A stretch of 40,016 nt of DNA from Pseudomonas sp. CHM02 (GTDB lineage: Bacteria > Pseudomonadota > Gammaproteobacteria > Pseudomonadales > Pseudomonadaceae), in assembly GCF_000612585.1 (NCBI RefSeq), contig NZ_JFCA01000059.1:1-40016 (forward strand), in the 5' to 3' direction. Each line of letters starts with the position of its first letter. Position 1 is the first letter of the stretch. This document shows, piece after piece, positions 39,620 to 40,016 of the stretch. Both the position numbers and the translations under genes were made by a program. The notes under the pieces were generated by a model that worked only from the letters and a program-made list of their open reading frames with translations, did no database searches and was not told the origin of the DNA.

Positions 39620-39834
39620 ATTTCCTCAGTTACCAGTCGCTCATCCATTGCCGAAATTTCTAGCTTCTTCATCAATCTAACGGCCAGAAAGTCGCCGAAT
39701 TCTGCTCTATAGAAGGATATTAGCAGTGAGACTGATGGACGAATAGGGATATGTAGACCTTTTCGCATGCTTGGCATGATATCTAGATAAAACAGCATCC
39801 TGTTAAGCGTCGAGACAGGATACCGCATCGCCAT
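39616..39834 (-). CDS. Small first gene of the right-end cassette
   Basis: A 72-residue protein with I-P-I-R-P-S-V-S-L-L-I-S-F-Y-R-A-E-F-G-D-F and an acidic end. Its stop overlaps the TIGR04255 start as ATGA, the main support for it. The start is uncertain: ATG at 39834 or at 39828, with only GGGG as a weak ribosome binding site. Not recognised. Confidence 0.5.
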   Translation of the reverse strand: MAMRYPVSTLNRMLFYLDIMPSMRKGLHIPIRPSVSLLISFYRAEFGDFLAVRLMKKLEISAMDERLVTEEI

Positions 39835-39840
39835 CCCCAA

Positions 39841-40016
39841 AAAGAAGCTGGAGACACACCTCGATGACTCAATGCGTTGGCCACCAATGAAACTGAGTTC
39901 GCGAGCGATGAACGCGCGTACATTACTTGGAGACTAAGGCGCTATGCGGGGCCAGAAGCGTGGTGACGACGTACATTAGCCGCGCTGAGCACCGCAAAAT
40001 GTCTTGGTTGGGCACA
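39841..40016. other. Right margin without a clear gene
   Basis: No convincing gene. CGTACATTA occurs twice (39917 to 39925 and 39970 to 39978) upstream of the cassette. A promoter for the cassette is expected here but no clear -35/-10 pair was found. Confidence 0.4.

Noticed and set aside
57..39977. GACGTACATT at both ends as attL/attR
   Set aside because: Only ten bases with no longer flank identity, and the right copy is 2.3 kb from integrase; too weak to call as att sites.
1..40016. CRISPR array, tRNA or rRNA genes, insertion sequences
   Set aside because: No regularly spaced repeats, no tRNA cloverleaf, no rRNA and no transposase were noticed.

Overview
The window is almost entirely one temperate tailed-phage genome (a prophage), very probably in a Pseudomonas of the fluorescens/putida type. 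Reasons: high-GC coding with tight ATGA/TAATG gene overlaps, a DUF1654-family gene behind a textbook LexA box, and tail-fibre, DUF6527 and LuxR-type HTH genes of kinds I recognise from Pseudomonas prophages. The species call is inference. No tRNA, rRNA, IS element or CRISPR array was seen.

The phage is a mosaic like Shigella phage SfV. Its DNA packaging and portal genes are lambda-like and its contractile tail is Mu/P2-like. The late operon runs leftward (minus strand) from about 24.1 kb to 0.13 kb. In transcription order it holds: a small membrane protein, a cluster of terminators, an amber-interrupted tail-type gene, holin, Rz and Rz1, a morphogenesis gene, a candidate cos region, terminase small and large subunits, gpW, portal, a fused prohead protease-capsid, capsid cement protein, head-tail and tail-completion genes, sheath, tube, the frameshifted tail chaperone pair, tape measure, the Mu gp43-gp48 baseplate set, tail fibre and fibre-assembly genes, an AT-rich O-antigen-type acyltransferase, endolysin and a DUF6527 gene.

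The replication and early operon (31.6 to 24.3 kb, minus) starts at Cro. It continues through several small unknown genes and a Rha-type regulator to an O-like initiator with candidate origin iterons inside it, a DnaC-type loader, a DnaB-type helicase and a Q-type antiterminator. Q would allow transcription through the many terminators of the late operon. CI repressor (plus) diverges from Cro across two matching operators. A LexA-boxed DUF1654 gene follows, convergent with cI.

The plus-strand operon from 33.0 to 37.6 kb holds a LuxR-type HTH gene, an Arc/DUF1566 fusion, several small coupled genes, an HNH-like protein, a DUF4224 gene and the tyrosine integrase. Its promoter (TTGACA-18-TATATT) is clear.

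Beyond integrase, convergent to it and AT-richer, lies a compact four-gene minus-strand cassette (37.66 to 39.83 kb) with a TIGR04255-family protein, a 'WDGY' protein and two unknown proteins. It is either a prophage cargo cassette or flanking chromosome, because neither att site could be fixed. It is the best candidate here for an undescribed system.
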